Positions 1 to 9,914 of a DNA stretch of 64,000 nucleotides are shown piece by piece. A program made the translations under genes and the position numbers. A model generated the notes under the pieces. The model worked only from the letters and a program-made list of their open reading frames with translations. It made no database searches and had not been told where the DNA came from. This DNA comes from Candidatus Pseudobutyricicoccus lothianensis (GTDB taxonomy: Bacteria > Bacillota > Clostridia > Oscillospirales > Butyricicoccaceae): the NCBI GenBank assembly GCA_904419295.1, contig CAJFRA010000001.1, forward strand, positions 62,001 through 126,000, written 5' to 3'. How positions within the stretch are numbered: the stretch's first letter is position 1; the number at the start of each line of letters is the position of its first letter.

Positions 1-138
1 TACAGGGAATCATTTTTCCAGTGCTCAATGGAATCAACCGAAACGATTCGATGGATCGCGGTCCCTTGCGGCAACCGGCAATATTGGATCTCGATGAAAT
101 CAGAACCGCCGAGCTTCCTTCGCTCTGCTTGCGATTGA
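1..138 (+). CDS. Possible C-terminal fragment of an unknown protein
   Basis: Frame 1 is open from the window edge for 45 codons and ends at the TGA at 136-138. The residues include YRESFFQCS near the start and SFLRSACD at the end. I do not recognise a family, and the start lies outside the window. The composition is plausible for a real protein end, but the stretch is short enough to be chance. Positions 139-293 hold nothing I can support. Confidence 0.25.
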   Translation, partial: YRESFFQCSMESTETIRWIAVPCGNRQYWISMKSEPPSFLRSACD

Positions 139-293
139 AATACATGAAATAACAAAGAAAGTCACCCCTTGCGCTCTTGTTTTCACTTCATTGAAATGAT
201 ACCAGCGCTGGGGACCGATTGCAAGCCGTCCACAGATGGCAGATAGGGCGAAAACGCCAATGAGTGGAGGCCGCCTAAAAGCGGTCGGAAACC

Positions 294-330
294 AAAAAGA
301 AAGACACGCTTCTAGCGTGTCTTTCTTTTT
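294..330 (-). terminator. Terminator after tRNA-Ala
   Basis: A perfect 17-bp inverted repeat (294-310 and 314-330) with a 3-nt loop starts at the CCA end of the tRNA. Both arms carry A or T runs, so it can act on both strands. On the minus strand it closes the tRNA transcript. Confidence 0.85.
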
Positions 331-405
331 GGTGGACCTGGAGGGATTCGAACCCTTGACCTCTGCGATGCGAACGCAGCGCTCTCCCAGCTGAGCTACA
401 GGCCC
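330..405 (-). tRNA. tRNA-Ala, anticodon CGC
   Basis: The minus strand folds as a 76-nt cloverleaf with an encoded CCA end. The acceptor arms are GGGCCTG and CAGGTCC and include the G3-U70 wobble pair that identifies alanine tRNAs. The anticodon stem is CTGCG/CGCAG with loop TTCGCAT, giving anticodon CGC, which reads GCG. The T loop is TTCGAAT, and there is one A-C mismatch at the base of the T stem. It has its own promoter upstream and a strong terminator directly after the CCA. Confidence 0.95.
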
Positions 406-446
406 CTATGTTGTTGAACTGCCCCTCTGAGGTGGACAGCAGAATT

Positions 447-475
447 ATTATAGCTTTTCCGCTGAGAAAAGTCAA
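447..475 (-). promoter_or_regulatory. Sigma-A promoter of tRNA-Ala
   Basis: On the minus strand, -35 TTGACT (470-475) and -10 TATAAT (447-452) are 17 bp apart and lie about 42 bp upstream of the tRNA. The rest of 406-637 holds nothing else I can support. Confidence 0.8.
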
Positions 476-637
476 GAGGTACCGGCTAAAATTCTGCCGC
501 TATAGCGAAAGAACGAAAACGAAACTCGATATCCCGATAAAAGCAAAGAGCTGTGGTTTGCAACAGGCCGAGCAAGCGGAAGAAATGGAGCAAAAGTCCT
601 GGAACAGAAGACATTTTGCCTCCACGACTTCTAAACT

Positions 638-1165
638 TCAGCGGCTGTGGGCTTCGTCTGGGTTCTGCAATTCAAAAATCAAATGGGGCATTCTTTTCCC
701 GCGGTATATCTTGACAAAGGAACCGGTCTCCACCATGCCGAGCCGCTTGGCCACAGCGATGGAAGCTCGATTCGTAGGCCTGATGTCACAGACGATTTTG
801 GGGAGCTTTCGCCTGTGGAACCCATAGTCTACCATCGTCCTGGCTCCTTCGGTGGCATAGCCCTTGCCACAAAAACGACTGTTTAGCAAATAGCCGACGG
901 CCCAGACCCGCTGGCCTTCCAGTTCTGTTTGCAAAAGTCCGATCTGTCCGACCACCTCCTTGGAAGCTTTCTCCACAGCCAACAGATAATCGATCCCATT
1001 GTCCCGGTAGCCTTGCTGCCGCTTTTTGATCCACTCTCTCACATCGTCATCGGAAAAGATGTGCTCCCACACCTTTTGAACACCGGGATCCCGCAAGCTC
1101 TGTGCGACCGCTGAAAAATCACGATCTTCGATCTTGCGGAAAAACAACCGTTCGGATTCCAGCAC
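638..1165 (-). CDS. GNAT family N-acetyltransferase (RimJ/RimL type)
   Basis: This is a small acetyltransferase expected to move an acetyl group from acetyl-CoA to an amine on a protein or small molecule; the substrate is not predictable. The N-terminus LESERLFFRK is the usual RimJ/RimL opening. The acetyl-CoA binding region is GKGYATEGAR, and the later NRASIAVAKRLGM segment is the conserved C-terminal motif of this branch. I prefer the GTG at 1165 because AGGAG sits about 9 nt upstream; an ATG at 1192 would add nine residues. It is transcribed alone, toward the tRNA gene. Length is normal for the family. Confidence 0.85.
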   Translation of the reverse strand: MLESERLFFRKIEDRDFSAVAQSLRDPGVQKVWEHIFSDDDVREWIKKRQQGYRDNGIDYLLAVEKASKEVVGQIGLLQTELEGQRVWAVGYLLNSRFCGKGYATEGARTMVDYGFHRRKLPKIVCDIRPTNRASIAVAKRLGMVETGSFVKIYRGKRMPHLIFELQNPDEAHSR

Positions 1166-1402
1166 GCCAAACAGCTCCTTTCTTGCCAGCATGTTGTATC
1201 ATTGGAGCATGATGTTTCTACCACTCCATTTTATCCCATCGGAGGGCCGCAGTCCAGCAGGATCGCGTTTTTTCACAAGAAGAGCGCTGCAGGGCTGCCG
1301 TTCTGCCGGCGGTGACGCAGCAGATTTGCTGTGCTATAATAAAAAAATAGCTGGAAGCACCGAATAAAAGATGGTAGAACACACAATGGGGAGGGCACCA
1401 CG

Positions 1403-3703
1403 ATGCTGGAATACAGGAATTTGAGTCCGTTGGAATTTGAATATGTGTGCCAGGACATCATGCAGGCGATGCTCCAGATCCCACTGCGCCGTTTTGCGCC
1501 CGGCAAAGACGGTGGGATCGATCTGGTGGACGATTTGAGCAACCCCGGTGTGATCGTCCAGGTCAAGCACTACATCAACAGCCCTTATGCAGCCCTCAAA
1601 CAAGCCTTAAAAGCGGAATTGCCGAAAATAAGAAAACAGAACCCGAAGCAGTATTTCATCTGCTGCTCTCAGCAGCTGTCGCCCCGGCAGACAAAAGAGA
1701 TTTACCAGATCTTTACAGAGTACATGCCGTCAGAACGAAATATCGTCTCCCTATTGGAGATCGACCGCTTTTTATGCGATCCACAAAACAGCGGGCTGCT
1801 GCGCAAACATTTCAAGCTCTGGCTCTCGGCGACCAATATCTTATCCGAGCTGTACAACCAAGACATCTTTGTGGATTCCCAGACGCTCCTCTATGATGTC
1901 GAGAAGGAATTGCCCTATTATGTGCAGACCGATTCCTATTGGAAAGGCAAAGCGGTTTTGGAATCGGAACGCCTGCTCATGCTGGTGGGGAACCCGGGGG
2001 TGGGCAAGACGACGGTGTCTAAAATGCTGCTGCTGTATTTTGCTTCCATCGGGTACCGTGTGCGTTATACGACAAACGGTGAGCTCGCCGATGTGAAAAG
2101 ATCGATTTCAGCCGACCCAGAACAAAAAGAGATCATATTGCTGGACGACTGTTTGGGGCAGTGTTATTTCCGGCTGCGCGACACCCAGGAAAACGAATTG
2201 AGTGCCTTGATCAAATACGTCAGATACCATCCGAACAAATGCCTGCTGCTCAATTCCAGGATTACGATCTTCAATGAGGCCAGAGAGCATTCGCCGGAAT
2301 TTTCCCAGCTTTTCGACCGGGGCGTGATACCCATTCGATGCATCGATGCCGAAGAGATCCCACCCCAAGAAAAAGCGCTGATCCTTTATGCGTTGATGCG
2401 CAAGTTCCAGGTGCCGGACCAATATTATCAGAGCATTCGGAAGAACAAAAATTATCGGACAATCGTGGCACATGCCAACTACAATCCCCGCATCATAGAG
2501 TACGCAGCGTGGCGGCATCAAGATGCCGGCCAGCCTGATGATTTTTTTGCCTTTGTCATGGATAAGATCGAGCGGCCCCAAAATGTGTGGAAAGACGAAT
2601 TTGAGCGGCGGATGGACCGGGTGGACCGGTATTTTATGTATACGCTGTATTCGCTGAGCGGCCCCAACCCCTATGTGGAGGTGGATGTGCTGCAGCGAGC
2701 CTTTCAGGGAATCTTGCAGGCCATTGGCGCGGATATTTCCGTGAACCAGTTTGAAAACGTCTTAGCCCGCTTGAGCAGATCCCTGGTTCGCATCGTATCG
2801 CGCCAACATAAGATCCTTTATACGCGGGAGCCGTATTACAATTTGCTGGTCCCAACCGACAGCAGCCGGGAGATCACCGTGTTGAACCCCTCGGTCAACG
2901 ATTACCTGCGAGAGGTATTTCGCTCTCCGGTCCTGCGGGAATTTTTCAAGCAGCATGCCTGTTATGTAGAGCAGGTCATCCATATGTGCGAAACAGAGGA
3001 GGAAGTGGAGGATGAGGTGCGCAAGCTGGCGGAAGACGGCCACTTGATGCACATGCAGTCGGTCCACCCGGATTACAGCCAGGCCATCTTGCTGTTTTTC
3101 GTAGTCCGCCTGGGCCTGTTGGATGCATGTTACGAACCCTATATACTGCCCGGGCTGCAGCAGTTTCCCACCCATTATTACGTTTCACGCGCATTTATGT
3201 TGTCGCATCAGAAATGCAACCTGATCCACGCCTTGTGGCAAGAACCCTTTTTCTCCTTTTATCGCATAGCGGACAAGGTGAACGCGCCAGAGGGAGTCAA
3301 AGCGCTGTGCAGCAATCTGGATGTGGAAAGTTTGGTCAAGGTGGGGAATATGCTCAACCACACTTTGGTGTTTGCAGAAGGGTGGAAACGAGAGGCGTTT
3401 GTCGCTATTTTACGGGATGAGCTGCAAGATGCAGGACAGTACTATTTGGATGGAAAAACATTGAATTACGACGAAGAGGGGATGGAAGTCAGCTTCCAAT
3501 CGTACTGTGTGGATGCAGAGGATGAACTGTATGACTGCCTGTACCGGCTGGAAGTGGAGGAGATCGACCCGCTGGATTTTGAATGGGATATGGCGGAGTG
3601 GGAAAGGGGGAACAAAGAAAACAGCGAAATGGAAGAATCCCATGGGGTGGGGCATTATGAAGAGAATGAGGTGGACTTGATCTTGGACCGGCCTTTGGAA
3701 TGA
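1403..3703 (+). CDS. Mrr-like nuclease fused to STAND NTPase (candidate phage defence protein)
   Basis: This 766-residue protein reads as a single-gene defence effector. Residues 8-105 resemble a restriction-endonuclease (Mrr/PD-(D/E)xK) domain, with GGID at 37-40 and QVK at 53-55 as catalytic candidates. Residues about 185-350 are a P-loop NTPase of the nSTAND3 type, with Walker A GNPGVGKTT (196-204) and Walker B IILLDD (244-249). The remaining 400 residues are helical and probably form the sensor part. The same layout is known in Avs/AVAST-type proteins, where phage protein binding activates a nuclease. An extended -10, TGCTATAAT, lies at 1332-1340. The ATG follows GGGGAGGG. No partner gene adjoins it. 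The defence role is inferred from architecture. Confidence 0.8.
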   Translation: MLEYRNLSPLEFEYVCQDIMQAMLQIPLRRFAPGKDGGIDLVDDLSNPGVIVQVKHYINSPYAALKQALKAELPKIRKQNPKQYFICCSQQLSPRQTKEIYQIFTEYMPSERNIVSLLEIDRFLCDPQNSGLLRKHFKLWLSATNILSELYNQDIFVDSQTLLYDVEKELPYYVQTDSYWKGKAVLESERLLMLVGNPGVGKTTVSKMLLLYFASIGYRVRYTTNGELADVKRSISADPEQKEIILLDDCLGQCYFRLRDTQENELSALIKYVRYHPNKCLLLNSRITIFNEAREHSPEFSQLFDRGVIPIRCIDAEEIPPQEKALILYALMRKFQVPDQYYQSIRKNKNYRTIVAHANYNPRIIEYAAWRHQDAGQPDDFFAFVMDKIERPQNVWKDEFERRMDRVDRYFMYTLYSLSGPNPYVEVDVLQRAFQGILQAIGADISVNQFENVLARLSRSLVRIVSRQHKILYTREPYYNLLVPTDSSREITVLNPSVNDYLREVFRSPVLREFFKQHACYVEQVIHMCETEEEVEDEVRKLAEDGHLMHMQSVHPDYSQAILLFFVVRLGLLDACYEPYILPGLQQFPTHYYVSRAFMLSHQKCNLIHALWQEPFFSFYRIADKVNAPEGVKALCSNLDVESLVKVGNMLNHTLVFAEGWKREAFVAILRDELQDAGQYYLDGKTLNYDEEGMEVSFQSYCVDAEDELYDCLYRLEVEEIDPLDFEWDMAEWERGNKENSEMEESHGVGHYEENEVDLILDRPLE

Positions 3704-3857
3704 TTGCCGGTAATCGTGGGAACAGGATCCCATGTGGGTGGAAACCTTGGACTTGATGGGCTGTGTGCAAATGGCACTTCTCTTTTTGCACCGTGGTTTT
3801 ATAATAAAAGCAGAAGAAAGGGGCAACTTGAGCGCCCTACCCAATGAAGCTGGATAA

Positions 3858-4736
<879 letters not shown>

Positions 4737-4757
4737 GCCGGCCACAGGTCAGGCGCA

Positions 4758-4802
4758 CAATGGCCCCGCTGTCCGATGGTCAGACAGTGGGGCCATTGTT
4801 TT
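4758..4802. terminator. Bidirectional terminator between reductase and flavodoxin
   Basis: A 16-bp stem (4758-4773 with 4783-4798, one mismatch) is followed by a T run on the plus strand. It lies between two convergent genes. Confidence 0.8.
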
Positions 4803-4836
4803 GCCGAGCGTTGCAGGCAGCCGACCAGTGAGGCAT

Positions 4837-5319
4837 TTAGAGGGGCAAGCTGTCTACCCAGGCCTTCAATTCGCCGTCGGACAGCTTGCCATTGAGCAGC
4901 CGCCCTTCCAAGATCTTGGTTTCGGGGGATACGCTGCCCTGGAGGCTGGCGACGGTCTTGCCAAAGCCGCTGCCGCCGGAAGTGGCAAACAACACAATGG
5001 TTTTGCCGGCAAAGTCGTAGCTTTCCAAAAAGCTGTTGACGATGGTGGGCGCCACATACCACCAAATGGGAAAGCCGAGAAAGACAACGTCGTAATTGGC
5101 GATCTGCGCTGTCTGGTCGGCCAGGGCCGGCCGGGAGGATGGATCCTGCATCTCCACAGAGCTGCGGGACGTTTTGTCAGTCCAGTTCAGATCGGCCTTG
5201 GTATAGGGGATGGCGGGCTTGATCTCATAGAGGTCGGCTCCAGCCGCTTGTGCCAGGGCTTTGGCTGCCTTCGCCGTCACGCCGCTGGCGGAAAAATAAG
5301 CTACCAGTGCTTTTTTCAT
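4837..5319 (-). CDS. Flavodoxin
   Basis: This is a short-chain electron carrier that binds FMN. The protein opens MKKALVAYFSASGVTAK, which contains the phosphate-binding loop SASGVTAK in place of the classic T/SxTGxT. PIWWYVAPT and ATSGGSGFG are the FMN ring-binding loops of this flavodoxin group. An upstream in-frame ATG at 5343 exists, but GGAGGAAGCG before 5319 and the family start favour 5319. A -10 ATTATA (plus-strand reading, 5435-5440) marks a minus-strand promoter. Length (160 residues) is normal. Confidence 0.9.
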   Translation of the reverse strand: MKKALVAYFSASGVTAKAAKALAQAAGADLYEIKPAIPYTKADLNWTDKTSRSSVEMQDPSSRPALADQTAQIANYDVVFLGFPIWWYVAPTIVNSFLESYDFAGKTIVLFATSGGSGFGKTVASLQGSVSPETKILEGRLLNGKLSDGELKAWVDSLPL

Positions 5320-5560
5320 TTCGCTTCCTCCTTCGGTTTGCACGCAGCTGCTCCAACCGTACCGACAGCCAAAGGGGCGGATGACCCTGCACCCTTCAGA
5401 GGCACTTAGAAGACACGCGCGATTGGATTCTTCTATTATAACGCCTTTTTGCCCCGATGGCGAATGCCTATTCTTTATGATATACGATACGTTTTTGGCA
5501 TATGGGAGGGAGCAGGGGCACTACGGCAGCGGAAGCGGCCTCGTCTGACTGGAGTGTGGC

Positions 5561-5601
5561 ATGAAAAAGTTCGGCTGCGGGCTGCGCCCTGACAGCCGAA
5601 C
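5561..5601 (-). terminator. Terminator after HMA-domain gene
   Basis: The arms GTTCGGCTG (5569-5577) and CAGCCGAAC (5593-5601) are followed on the minus strand by TTTTTC. The intergenic DNA at 5320-5560 otherwise holds only the flavodoxin promoter. Confidence 0.75.
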
Positions 5602-5632
5602 CGCGACAAGGCAGGCGAACTTCTTGTTTTTC

Positions 5633-5890
5633 TCATTTCCGCCAGGAGGAGAACAGGCCTTTCTTTTCGTAAGGTTCGCTGGCGATGCTGCCCACGGTAT
5701 ACCCGGTGGCGTCGATGGCATCCCGCAGCTGCTGTTCATCCAGGGGCTCTTCCGCGATCACGGTGGTCTGCCCCTTGCTGTGAGAAGACTGGACTTTTTT
5801 TACAGGGAACGCTTTGCGCACCGCATCGTTCACATGGGATTCGCACATGCTGCACTGCATGCCTTCCACAACCAACGTATACTTGATCAT
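5633..5890 (-). CDS. Heavy-metal-associated (HMA) domain protein, copper-chaperone-like
   Basis: This is an 85-residue protein with one HMA fold. The metal site is GMQCSMC (residues 10-16), matching the GMxCxxC motif that binds Cu(I) or another soft metal in CopZ-type chaperones and P-type ATPases. The last 20 residues (EKKGLFSSWRK) extend past the usual 70-residue chaperone. I chose the ATG at 5890 (MIKYTLVVEGMQC); a longer frame to 5947 would add 19 non-conserved residues. No ATPase is adjacent. A palindromic operator of metal-regulator type lies about 100 bp upstream, so expression may follow metal status. Confidence 0.8.
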   Translation of the reverse strand: MIKYTLVVEGMQCSMCESHVNDAVRKAFPVKKVQSSHSKGQTTVIAEEPLDEQQLRDAIDATGYTVGSIASEPYEKKGLFSSWRK

Positions 5891-5988
5891 ACCGAACGGC
5901 CTCCTTTGCCCGGGAATGGGAGCTGAGGCTGGATGCATACGCGCCATCCGGCTACGATAGGCTCATCTTCCCGGGGGTTTATTTGATG

Positions 5989-6004
5989 GTTAGTTTTAGC
6001 TAAC
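5989..6004. promoter_or_regulatory. Palindromic operator, DtxR/IdeR-like
   Basis: GTTAG and CTAAC flank a 6-bp centre (GTTAGTTTTAGCTAAC). It resembles the DtxR/IdeR family operator and lies upstream of the HMA gene on the minus strand. Which regulator binds is inferred. Confidence 0.5.
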
Positions 6005-6190
6005 TACAGCATAGCACAAAGAGGAGGCAGCGTCAATCGTCTGGCCGGATTCTTTTTTTGCGGCGGCGCTGCCGCTTGTCATTCAAGGGAAAATCCGGTA
6101 TAATGGCTGTACTATAATAGAAACTCCACAGCCCGGTGCTTGCTGCGGCAGGGCGGGCTGTGCTAACGCGATGAGAAAGAGGAAGACAAC

Positions 6191-7324
6191 ATGAACGAAA
6201 AAGAAGTTGCCGAGCTGCGCCGCCGGTTCAAACCGGAAAAGAGCAACATCACCCACATTCGCGGCTGTTATGTCAATGAGCAGCGGCAGATCATTTCTCA
6301 ATTCAACCAATCGTTGGGCATGATGACCCAAGAGGAATCGGAAAAGTTTTTGGGCATCCTCAAGCGGACTCTGTCGGGCGGTTTGGGCAAAAACCTGCTG
6401 GAGCTCACCTTTTCCAACCAGCAGGTCATAGACAGCGAAGAACACAAGCTGCTGATGGCCCTGCGGGATTCCTCGCTGAAAGACGAAGAGGCGGTGGAAG
6501 CTTTTTTCCAAAAGGCCATCCAGTCGGTGGATCTGGAGGGCAACTATTTGATCCTGCTGGCCCATGACACCTATGATGTGCCCTACCGCGGCAAAGATGG
6601 CGAGGTACAGCAAGACGCTTCCGACCAGGTCTATTCGTATATTTTGTGCTGCGTCTGCCCCGTCAAGCTGACCAAACCGGCTTTGAGCTATTCGGTGGAT
6701 GCCAACGAATTCCACAACCGGGCAGCGGATTGGTTGGTGGCGCCGCCGGAACTGGGCTTTTTGTTCCCCGCCTTTGACGACCGCAGCGCCAACCTGTACA
6801 GCGCCCTCTATTATTCGCGCAGCGTGACAGAACACCAGCAGGCCTTTGTGGATGCTGTGTTCCACTGCCCGTTGCCCCTGCCTGCTGCAGAGCAGAAAGA
6901 GATCTTCCAGACCATTTTGGCAGAGACGCTGGCAGACGATTGCAGCTATACCCTGGTGCAGGCGGTGCACGACCAGTTCTGTGACCTCATAGACGAACAC
7001 GCGGAAAGCCGGGAAGAAGAGCCGCTGGCCCTTTCCAAACAAGAAGTCAAACAGGTGTTGGCCGCCTGCGGCATTGACGACAGCCATGTGGCCACCTTTG
7101 AAGAAAAGTACGACGCAGAATTCGGCGCCGATGTGGTGCTGAGCCCGCGGAATTTGGTGGATTACAAACAACTGGAGCTGCGCACGCCGGATGTTACGAT
7201 CTATGTCAACCCGGAGCGGGGCGACCTGGTGGAGACCCGCATCATCGAGGGGGTCAAATACATCCTCATCCGCGCCGATGAAAATGTAGAAGTCAACGGC
7301 GTCAATATCCACATCAACAGTTGA
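6191..7324 (+). CDS. DUF4317 family protein
   Basis: This 377-residue protein opens MNEKEVAELRRRFKPEKSN, the signature of the DUF4317 family, which is widespread in Clostridia and has no assigned function. It has no signal peptide or membrane segment and is acidic near the C-terminus. AAAGAGGAAG lies before the ATG, and candidate -10 boxes TATAAT lie at 6099 and 6111. It is monocistronic, with a terminator at 7366-7401. A cytoplasmic role is likely, but no reaction can be named. Confidence 0.85.
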   Translation: MNEKEVAELRRRFKPEKSNITHIRGCYVNEQRQIISQFNQSLGMMTQEESEKFLGILKRTLSGGLGKNLLELTFSNQQVIDSEEHKLLMALRDSSLKDEEAVEAFFQKAIQSVDLEGNYLILLAHDTYDVPYRGKDGEVQQDASDQVYSYILCCVCPVKLTKPALSYSVDANEFHNRAADWLVAPPELGFLFPAFDDRSANLYSALYYSRSVTEHQQAFVDAVFHCPLPLPAAEQKEIFQTILAETLADDCSYTLVQAVHDQFCDLIDEHAESREEEPLALSKQEVKQVLAACGIDDSHVATFEEKYDAEFGADVVLSPRNLVDYKQLELRTPDVTIYVNPERGDLVETRIIEGVKYILIRADENVEVNGVNIHINS

Positions 7325-7365
7325 GAGAGGGCGGCAAGCCCACGCTACTGAGACAAAAAGGAAAC

Positions 7366-7401
7366 TATCCCGGATGCTTATGGCATCCGGGGTATTTTTT
7401 T
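7366..7401 (+). terminator. Terminator after DUF4317 gene
   Basis: A 12-bp stem (7366-7377 with 7383-7394) has a 5-nt loop and is followed by seven T residues. Confidence 0.85.
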
Positions 7402-7691
7402 GCGGTGAGTGTCTCAAAAATTCCCATATACACCTGGTGGAGGAACGACGGCCATACTCAAAAACATACAACGCATATTTTACTGCATTGCTGCAAAATA
7501 GCCGAAAAAAAGACGGAAGAGATAAAATGTGAATAAAATATACGGTGTAATAAGCAAAAAGACCGCTTCCATGCAAAATAGTGGGGTGTGGCAGCAACTG
7601 TGCACCAAAACGAGGGATTTTAGGCACACCCTTTGGGTTTGTTCTATGCTATACTGGAACAAATGACAAAAAAGACCAAAGAGGAAACAAC
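7402..7691. other. AT-rich intergenic stretch with promoter of the XRE operon
   Basis: The only signal seen is the extended -10 TGCTATACT near 7647-7655, about 37 bp before the XRE gene, without a clear -35. GAGGAAAC at 7681 is the ribosome binding site. The rest holds nothing I can support. Confidence 0.5.
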
Positions 7692-9149
7692 ATGCTGTTA
7701 TTCAGTGAATATCTGCGGGAACTGCTGCATGCCAAAAAAATGACGGTATCGGCCCTTTCCCGCTTGACAGGCGTAGAACGGACGACGCTATCCAAAACGC
7801 TGACTGGCCAGCGGGTGCTGCCCTATGATGTGCTGGGGGAATTGGTCTACCATCTGCGCTTGACACCCAGCGAGGAACAGCGCTTTCGGGCTTATTATGA
7901 TGCGCAATTTGAAAAAGAAGGGACGCGGCGGTCCTTGGAGACAGTGGGGAGACTGTTTGCCGATTTGGCGGAACTGGAATTTGCCGCACCGGCTTTCGAG
8001 GAGACGCGGCTGCTGATGAGCCTGGAAACCTATGCGGGCCAGCGCTCCATCTTTTCCGGCGCGACCAACGTACAGCCTTTGCTGCGCATGGCACTCACCG
8101 AAGAGCTATCCCGGCCGGATGCCAGGGTGGAGCTGACTGTGCCGCCGGCCCACACCTTTTTGGCCGACGAGCTGCTTCGCCGCTATTTGGATGGCCGGAT
8201 GACGGCGGAGGTCAGCCAGATCATCGCCTTTGACCCCTCAGGCGATGGGGAGGACATCAACCTGCACAATTTGGAGTGCTTTTGCCGCATTTTCCCGATC
8301 TGCCTGCTCTCCAAACGGCACTATCATCCCTATTATTACTACGACAGCGGTGTGACGGCGCGGTACACCGACCCATTTCCCTATTTTTTGGCCACGCACA
8401 CCTGTGTCATATGCCTTGCGGAAGATGGGGGACAGGCCATGTTGTTGCGAGGCGCCGACCAGGTGGAACGGTACCACCGCCATTTCCAGGCATTGCTGTC
8501 CCAGTGCTACGGGCTGATCCAATACACGGCAGACCCCATTGAAATTTTGGCCTCTTATGACAACTACACCGATGAAAACGGGTTCTATATGGTGATGGAT
8601 CAGCCGTGTTTTGGCAGGTTTTATGACGAAGCAGTCATCCACCGCTATCTCCGACAGCAGCTGCCCTTTTACGAGCGCCTGAAAGAAGTGGCCCAGGTGC
8701 GTTTTGGCAGACTGCGCACGGTAAAGCAGTTTTACACCTTGTTTACCCGCAGCGGGCTGGAGCGCTTTGCCGGCAGCGGGGCGCTGGACGATTTTCCCAC
8801 TGCTTTTGTGGAGCCCTTTCCGCCCGGGCAGCGGCACAAGCTGATGATGGCATTGGCCGAGCGGATCCGCAGCGGAAATGTCACCGGACGGGTGATGGAG
8901 CCAGGAGTATTCCCCGACTATCTGAGCATGACCACATCCGAGGCCTGCGGCGTGGGATTTTTTACAACTGAGCACTTTCCTCTGCAGGATGGGTTCTGTT
9001 CGGTGCAGATACGGGAGCCCACCCTGTGCCGGGCTTTCCATGGATGGCTGACCCATCTGCCGGGCAGTGAAAAGACCTGGACGGCGGAGGAGACCGCTGC
9101 CTTGCTGGAAGAGCTGGCCCAAGGGTCTGGGAGAAAGGAGGTGGAATGA
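7692..9149 (+). CDS. XRE-family transcriptional regulator with large C-terminal sensor region
   Basis: Residues about 12-65 form a helix-turn-helix of the XRE/lambda-repressor type (KKMTVSALSRLTGVERTTLS, with the recognition helix after it). The remaining 420 residues are soluble and of unknown fold, probably a ligand or protein sensor. I use the ATG at 7692 because GAGGAAAC is 7 nt upstream; the frame is open further back but unconserved. The gene starts an operon: the membrane protein begins 1 nt after its stop, and the SLH protein follows. It may control this surface operon, but no operator was identified. Confidence 0.8.
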   Translation: MLLFSEYLRELLHAKKMTVSALSRLTGVERTTLSKTLTGQRVLPYDVLGELVYHLRLTPSEEQRFRAYYDAQFEKEGTRRSLETVGRLFADLAELEFAAPAFEETRLLMSLETYAGQRSIFSGATNVQPLLRMALTEELSRPDARVELTVPPAHTFLADELLRRYLDGRMTAEVSQIIAFDPSGDGEDINLHNLECFCRIFPICLLSKRHYHPYYYYDSGVTARYTDPFPYFLATHTCVICLAEDGGQAMLLRGADQVERYHRHFQALLSQCYGLIQYTADPIEILASYDNYTDENGFYMVMDQPCFGRFYDEAVIHRYLRQQLPFYERLKEVAQVRFGRLRTVKQFYTLFTRSGLERFAGSGALDDFPTAFVEPFPPGQRHKLMMALAERIRSGNVTGRVMEPGVFPDYLSMTTSEACGVGFFTTEHFPLQDGFCSVQIREPTLCRAFHGWLTHLPGSEKTWTAEETAALLEELAQGSGRKEVE

Positions 9150-9150
9150 G

Positions 9151-9897
9151 GTGTGGAACTGGATGGCGGCCAACTGGTGGTACTCCATTCCGTTGGGGGC
9201 GGCCGCTGTTTATCTGGGGTGTGTTGCAGTCGAGAGCCTGGTGTATCAAAGCCTGAACATCAAAGCCAAAGACGCGCCGGCCAAAGGGGATTTCCCCAAA
9301 AGCATCACGCTGCTGGAGGCTTTGGCCGTATTCGACTTCCTGCTGTGGTACAACTGCGGGGCGGTGCTGTGGCGCCGGGGCTTGCGCCCTTGGCTGCTTC
9401 CCCTCTTTGGCGTGCTTTTGATTTTGCTGGCGGTGGAGTGGACCCGCGCCTACCGGCGGCTGAAGCGCCCACGCCGCCGGGGTGGGCGCGGCTACCCGAA
9501 TGCGGCAGCCTGTAGCTTTTGCCTGCGGCGGGCCGTGGGCAGTTTTATCCCCGGTTGGTTCGTGGGCTTTTGGCCGGCAGCAGTGCTCCAGAGCATTGGG
9601 CTCCAGGGGGTGGAAGGAGCGCTCCATCAGCTGTTCGCGCTGTTGATGCCCGCGCTGCTCCCACTGCTGTTCCTGCTGGTCCTCTGGCTGCTGGGAGACC
9701 ACCAGCAAGCCGTGGAGCAGGCGGCTCGAAACGGCACATATGACCCCCTGGCTCCACAGGAGAAAAAGGAAAAGAGTTTGGCTGACCTGATGTATGAAGC
9801 TCAGATGATCGACCTCATTGAACGGGGCATACGGGAGGAAGAGGAAGAGAATGAGCGCCGGTACCGGGAGTACTGGGAGGACGAATATCGGAAATGA
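9151..9897 (+). CDS. Integral membrane protein of unknown function
   Basis: The protein starts at a GTG (VWNWMAANWWYSIPLG) placed 9 nt after GGAGG and 1 nt after the previous stop. It has about five hydrophobic segments: near residues 8-25, around the FDFLLWYNCGAVLW and LPLFGVLLILLAVEW stretches, and two more around FVGFWPAAVLQS and LLPLLFLLVLWLL. The tail is charged and coiled-coil-like (EEEEENERRYREYWED). Its stop overlaps the ATG of the next frame (ATGA). Coupling to an XRE regulator and an SLH surface protein suggests an envelope role. No family is recognised. Confidence 0.7.
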   Translation: MWNWMAANWWYSIPLGAAAVYLGCVAVESLVYQSLNIKAKDAPAKGDFPKSITLLEALAVFDFLLWYNCGAVLWRRGLRPWLLPLFGVLLILLAVEWTRAYRRLKRPRRRGGRGYPNAAACSFCLRRAVGSFIPGWFVGFWPAAVLQSIGLQGVEGALHQLFALLMPALLPLLFLLVLWLLGDHQQAVEQAARNGTYDPLAPQEKKEKSLADLMYEAQMIDLIERGIREEEEENERRYREYWEDEYRK

Positions 9898-9914
9898 AAC
9901 GAGGAAAGAGAGAC

